From an uncultured Duncaniella sp. (lineage in GTDB: Bacteria > Bacteroidota > Bacteroidia > Bacteroidales > Muribaculaceae): 33,321 bases of DNA. Below, piece by piece: positions 30,111 to 33,321 of the stretch. The translations under genes and the position numbers were made by a program. Within the stretch, counting starts at the first letter, position 1; the number at the start of each line of letters is the position of its first letter. Under the pieces are notes generated by a model that saw nothing but the letters and a program-made list of their open reading frames with translations, made no database searches and had not been told where the DNA came from. Location: contig NZ_CAJTQC010000031.1 in assembly GCF_910578445.1 (NCBI RefSeq), positions 1 to 33,321 of the forward strand. The letters run 5' to 3'.

Positions 30111-32734
30111 TACGCATACTGACACTTATCATATTGTCTGCACTGCTTCTGACTCCGGAGATTCACGGAGAATCCGTGAAGAACTCCGACACTTCCACAC
30201 TGCGCCGTCAGATTGAAGCCGTCAAGGCTCGCCACGGTGTGAAATTCGTCTATGATTCATCAATCCATCTCGATGTTCCCTACCGGGGAAAGCGGCTCGA
30301 AGGGCTGAATCTTGATTCAAGCCTTGCCGAACTATTCCGCAACACAGGGCTGCGCTGGGAGAAAAACGGCGGATATGTGGTCATAATGCCTGCCAAGAAA
30401 TACACTCTCAGCGGCTATGTCACCGAAACCGACGGTGAGACCGTCATCAACGCCACCGTCCGCGACATCACGAGCGGAGCAGGAACTCTGACCAACGAAC
30501 ACGGATTTTTCAGCCTGACACTCCCCGAAGGCCGTCACTCGGTCAGCTTCTCGTCAATCGGAAACTCCGACCGCATCGAAGAGATCGCGCTCGACCGCAA
30601 CATGACTCTCAACGTGGTCCTATCCCCCGGCAAGGAACTTGGGGAAGTAGTCGTCACAGCCGACCTCAACTCCCCGCTCCACACAACCCAGACCGGTAAA
30701 ATTTCGCTGACGGCCAAGGACCTCAACAAAGAATATGCCCTGTTCAGCTCTCCGGATGTGGTCAAGACAATCCAGAATCTTTCAGGCGTGGCGGCAGGAA
30801 CTGAAATCACCTCGGGACTATACGTCCACGGCGGCGACAACGACCAGAATCTCTTTATGCTCGACGGCACTCCACTCTATCAGGTCAACCACCTCGGCGG
30901 TCTGTTTTCGTCGTTCAACACCGATGTCATCAAGAACATCGACTTCTACAAGAGCGGATTTCCGGCTCGCTACGGCGGCCGGCTGTCATCGGTGGTCGAC
31001 GTGCGCACCAAGGATGGCAACATGAACGAATATCACGGCTCTTTCAGCATCGGACTCCTCGACGGACGCCTGCAGTTCGAAGGTCCGATCGTCAAAAACC
31101 GCACCTCGTTCAACATCGGGCTGCGACGCACTTGGCTCGACCTCATAACCATCCCGGCCTTCGCCATCCACAACAGAAACTCCGACAACGAAAACATCTC
31201 CATGCGCTACGCCTTCCACGATTTCAACGCAAAGGTGACCCACATATTTTCTGACCGCAGCCGCGCCGACATCAGTTTCTTCTCGGGCGACGACACCTTC
31301 AAGGCCAGAGAAAGAGATGAAGCCATCGACCAACATAACGAAAGCGAATACACAAAAATCGACCTCCGTTGGGGAAATATGACCGCCGCGCTCAACTGGA
31401 AGTATCAGTTCTCGCCAAAACTCTACTCCGTGTTTACCGCAATCTACACCTACAACAGATCGCGACAGGGCTACACCGACACCTATAATACATATAACCC
31501 CGCCGACAGTTCATTTCTCGGAGTGACACACACCGAAAACCACAGCCGTTCCACCATCAATGACATCGGCGCACGAATGGAAATAGACTACCGCCTCAAC
31601 CGTACACACCACATCCGCACCGGGGCAAACTATCTGATGCACTTTTTCAAACCTCAGAGCTTCGCCTCAAACAATTTTGCAGGCGACGGCATCGACATGG
31701 ACACCATAGCACGCAATATCCACCACACAATGCGCGGTCACGAACTTTCGGTCTACGCCGAAGACAACATAGCCATCGCTGAAAAGTGGAGAGTCAACGC
31801 AGGGGTTCGTTTCACGCTCTTCAACATCCCCGACAAGACATATGCCGCAGTCGAACCGCGACTCGCCGTCCGCTATCAGGCGTCGGACCATGTCACGCTT
31901 AAGGCATCCTACACACGGATGAGCCAGTATATGCACCAGCTATCAAACTCCTATCTCAATCTCCCCACCGACTACTGGGTTCCGTCGACAAACAAAATCG
32001 CGCCATCGCGCTCCGAACAGTATGCGGCCGGCATCTATCTGATGCTACCGCACAACATCCGCCTCAGCACCGAGGGGTTCTACAAGACAATGCACAACCT
32101 CATCGAATATGACGGCGGAAACTCACTGACACCGCCCTTCGAGGACTGGGACTCACACATCCGCCGCGGACGCGGACGTGCCTACGGACTTGAACTCGAA
32201 GCCGGCTATGGCAACGAACGCTTCGACCTCAGTGGTTCATACACCCTGTCGTGGAACAAGCGCAACTTCCCCGGATTCCACTCAGGATGGTATCCCGACA
32301 AGTTCGACAACCGCCATAAACTGAATCTCAACTTCAGCTATAAGATTTCAAACGGCATCGACGCTTTTGCAGCATGGTCGTTCCACAGCGGAAACCGCAT
32401 GACAGTCCCGCAGCAGGCTGTGATATCACCCGAAATCCCGTTGCCCGACAATGGAGGACATGGATTCAACAACCAAGGCTTTGTATCATGGATCTACGAG
32501 AAACCCAACAATCTCTCCCTTGCCCCTTACCACCGCCTTGACCTCGGCATAAATTTCCGCAAAACCACCCGAAAGGGCAACGAACGCATCTGGAATATCA
32601 GTGTCTACAATGCCTACTGCCGCATGAATCCGTTCTCGGCCAAAATCGAGATGCTCCCCGACGGTTCATTCCGTGGAAAAGCGACAGCCGTATTCCCCAT
32701 AATCCCATCGTTCAGCTACACTTATAAATTCTGA
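30107..32734 (+). CDS. TonB-dependent outer-membrane receptor with STN signalling domain
   Basis: Outer-membrane transporter of 875 residues. Signal peptide at about 1-22, then an STN (secretin/TonB N-terminal) domain at about 30-95 that signals to FecR. Next is a carboxypeptidase-regulatory-like beta domain (YTLSGYVTETDGETVINATV, NEHGFFSLTLPEGRHSVSFS) at about 98-175, the plug domain (VKTIQNLSGVAAGTEITSGL, GDNDQNLFMLDGTPLYQVNH, FPARYGGRLSSVVDVRTKDG), and a beta-barrel ending in a terminal Phe (FSYTYKF). No SusD gene follows, so a glycan system is unlikely; the DUF4249 partner is typical of other receptors in this phylum. The substrate is unknown; iron complexes or another small ligand are possible. 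Confidence 0.95.
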   Translation: MIRILTLIILSALLLTPEIHGESVKNSDTSTLRRQIEAVKARHGVKFVYDSSIHLDVPYRGKRLEGLNLDSSLAELFRNTGLRWEKNGGYVVIMPAKKYTLSGYVTETDGETVINATVRDITSGAGTLTNEHGFFSLTLPEGRHSVSFSSIGNSDRIEEIALDRNMTLNVVLSPGKELGEVVVTADLNSPLHTTQTGKISLTAKDLNKEYALFSSPDVVKTIQNLSGVAAGTEITSGLYVHGGDNDQNLFMLDGTPLYQVNHLGGLFSSFNTDVIKNIDFYKSGFPARYGGRLSSVVDVRTKDGNMNEYHGSFSIGLLDGRLQFEGPIVKNRTSFNIGLRRTWLDLITIPAFAIHNRNSDNENISMRYAFHDFNAKVTHIFSDRSRADISFFSGDDTFKARERDEAIDQHNESEYTKIDLRWGNMTAALNWKYQFSPKLYSVFTAIYTYNRSRQGYTDTYNTYNPADSSFLGVTHTENHSRSTINDIGARMEIDYRLNRTHHIRTGANYLMHFFKPQSFASNNFAGDGIDMDTIARNIHHTMRGHELSVYAEDNIAIAEKWRVNAGVRFTLFNIPDKTYAAVEPRLAVRYQASDHVTLKASYTRMSQYMHQLSNSYLNLPTDYWVPSTNKIAPSRSEQYAAGIYLMLPHNIRLSTEGFYKTMHNLIEYDGGNSLTPPFEDWDSHIRRGRGRAYGLELEAGYGNERFDLSGSYTLSWNKRNFPGFHSGWYPDKFDNRHKLNLNFSYKISNGIDAFAAWSFHSGNRMTVPQQAVISPEIPLPDNGGHGFNNQGFVSWIYEKPNNLSLAPYHRLDLGINFRKTTRKGNERIWNISVYNAYCRMNPFSAKIEMLPDGSFRGKATAVFPIIPSFSYTYKF

Positions 32735-32745
32735 TTTTCACCGAC

Positions 32746-33291
32746 ATGAAACTCCTTGACTTCACATTATATATAATAACGGCCATCATACTCGCGTCGT
32801 GTACATCATATTTCGACCTCGACGACTTTGACGTGGAGGAAAAACTGGTCATCTACACCATGCCGATGGCCGGAAGCGACACCACATTCATCCAGCTGTC
32901 AAAAAGCACTCCTGTCACCGGCTCTCAGTATCCGCCCGACGGGATTCCCGGCGCAAAAATCGACTTCTCGGTCAACGGCGAGCTGCAACCTGTCTGCTGG
33001 ACTGAAAATAGACTTGGCAAAATCCCGGCCAAGAGCTACTATGTGGTCAAAACGCTGAATGAGGGCGACAAAATCGACATCGTGGCCGAAGCGGCCGGGC
33101 TGCCCCCGGTCAGCTCCAGTTCGGTTGTCCCGGCTCGGTTTATTCTCTCAAAAATCGTACTTGACGAAACAGACAGCGAATTCGGGAAAATGCGTCAGTT
33201 CCGCATCACGTTCAAGGATGATCCGTCCACCGACGATTATTACGGAATAAGAATCCTGCATAAAATCAATATTGTCCTAAATAATTTTTGA
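32746..33291 (+). CDS. DUF4249 lipoprotein, apparently truncated
   Basis: Outer-membrane-associated lipoprotein of the DUF4249 family, the usual partner of STN-type TonB receptors. The N-terminus has a lipobox ILASC (Cys19), then VEEKLVIYTMPMAGSDTTFI and beta-rich segments ending in FRITFKDDPSTDDYYGIRIL. It stops after 181 residues (HKINIVLNNF), but family members are usually considerably longer and normally continue after the YYG motif. From about 33250 the sequence is more AT-rich and all three forward frames close within a few codons. A frameshift alone therefore does not restore it; an insertion, deletion or assembly break near the window end is possible. It starts 11 bases after the receptor stop. 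Confidence 0.8.
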   Translation: MKLLDFTLYIITAIILASCTSYFDLDDFDVEEKLVIYTMPMAGSDTTFIQLSKSTPVTGSQYPPDGIPGAKIDFSVNGELQPVCWTENRLGKIPAKSYYVVKTLNEGDKIDIVAEAAGLPPVSSSSVVPARFILSKIVLDETDSEFGKMRQFRITFKDDPSTDDYYGIRILHKINIVLNNF

Positions 33292-33321
33292 GTGCTACTC
33301 AACGTGCAGAGGCATCAGCCT

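Overview
The window looks like chromosomal DNA of an anaerobic Bacteroidota, most likely order Bacteroidales (Muribaculaceae-like; this rank is inferred from gene content only). The signs are several copies of the Bacteroidota promoter (TTTG, 20 bp, TAnnTTTG), an ECF sigma / FecR / STN-TonB receptor / DUF4249 locus, a type IX secretion plug protein, a BspA-type leucine-rich surface protein, DUF3109 and C_GCAxxG_C_C proteins, a small 2[4Fe-4S] ferredoxin and an oxygen-detoxifying flavodiiron protein. Most of the sequence is ordinary housekeeping DNA in short operons.

Layout. 1-1910 (+): ferredoxin with its own terminator, then gdhA. 1937-2474: an unusual tandem duplication of about 260 bp. Each unit holds a 42-bp-stem hairpin and a copy of the 3' end of the DUF3109 gene; one copy is only a fragment. 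2358-5390 (-): ung, C_GCAxxG_C_C protein, T9SS plug and DUF3109, closely packed. 5490-5795 (+): tRNA-Arg(CCG) and tRNA-Leu(TAA), each with a textbook promoter. 5888-8331 (+): TPR sensor kinase and NarL-type regulator. 8332-8833: long intergenic stretch with two terminators and a possible small RNA. 8834-16073 (+): trpB2, fmt, then a cvpA-sufB-RsmI-like overlapping operon, a metallo-beta-lactamase-fold hydrolase and an HD hydrolase. 16153-18790 (-): dedA, rpe, queA. 19007-20825 (-): flavodiiron protein and a second uracil-DNA-glycosylase-superfamily protein. 20986-25621 (-): aspS, nif3-like, zinc-ribbon coiled coil, slyD, efp. 25840-28064 (-): a visibly AT-richer three-gene block around a BspA-like protein with nine 23-residue repeats. 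28646-33291 (+): sigma factor, FecR, TonB receptor and a DUF4249 lipoprotein that appears cut short just before the window ends.

How the genes fit together. The ung and aspS operons mix DNA repair, translation and redox genes. The aspS operon ends with SlyD and EF-P, both concerned with proline (isomerisation and polyproline stalling). The flavodiiron gene with a DNA glycosylase suggests coping with oxygen or nitric oxide. The last locus is a FecI/FecR-type signalling uptake system: the receptor has the STN domain needed to signal through FecR to the sigma factor. The T9SS plug protein and the BspA protein's possible C-terminal sorting tail suggest that the surface protein is exported by type IX secretion.

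I did not find a clearly new multi-gene defence or mobile system. The most unusual structure is the duplicated hairpin plus gene-end unit between gdhA and the DUF3109 gene.
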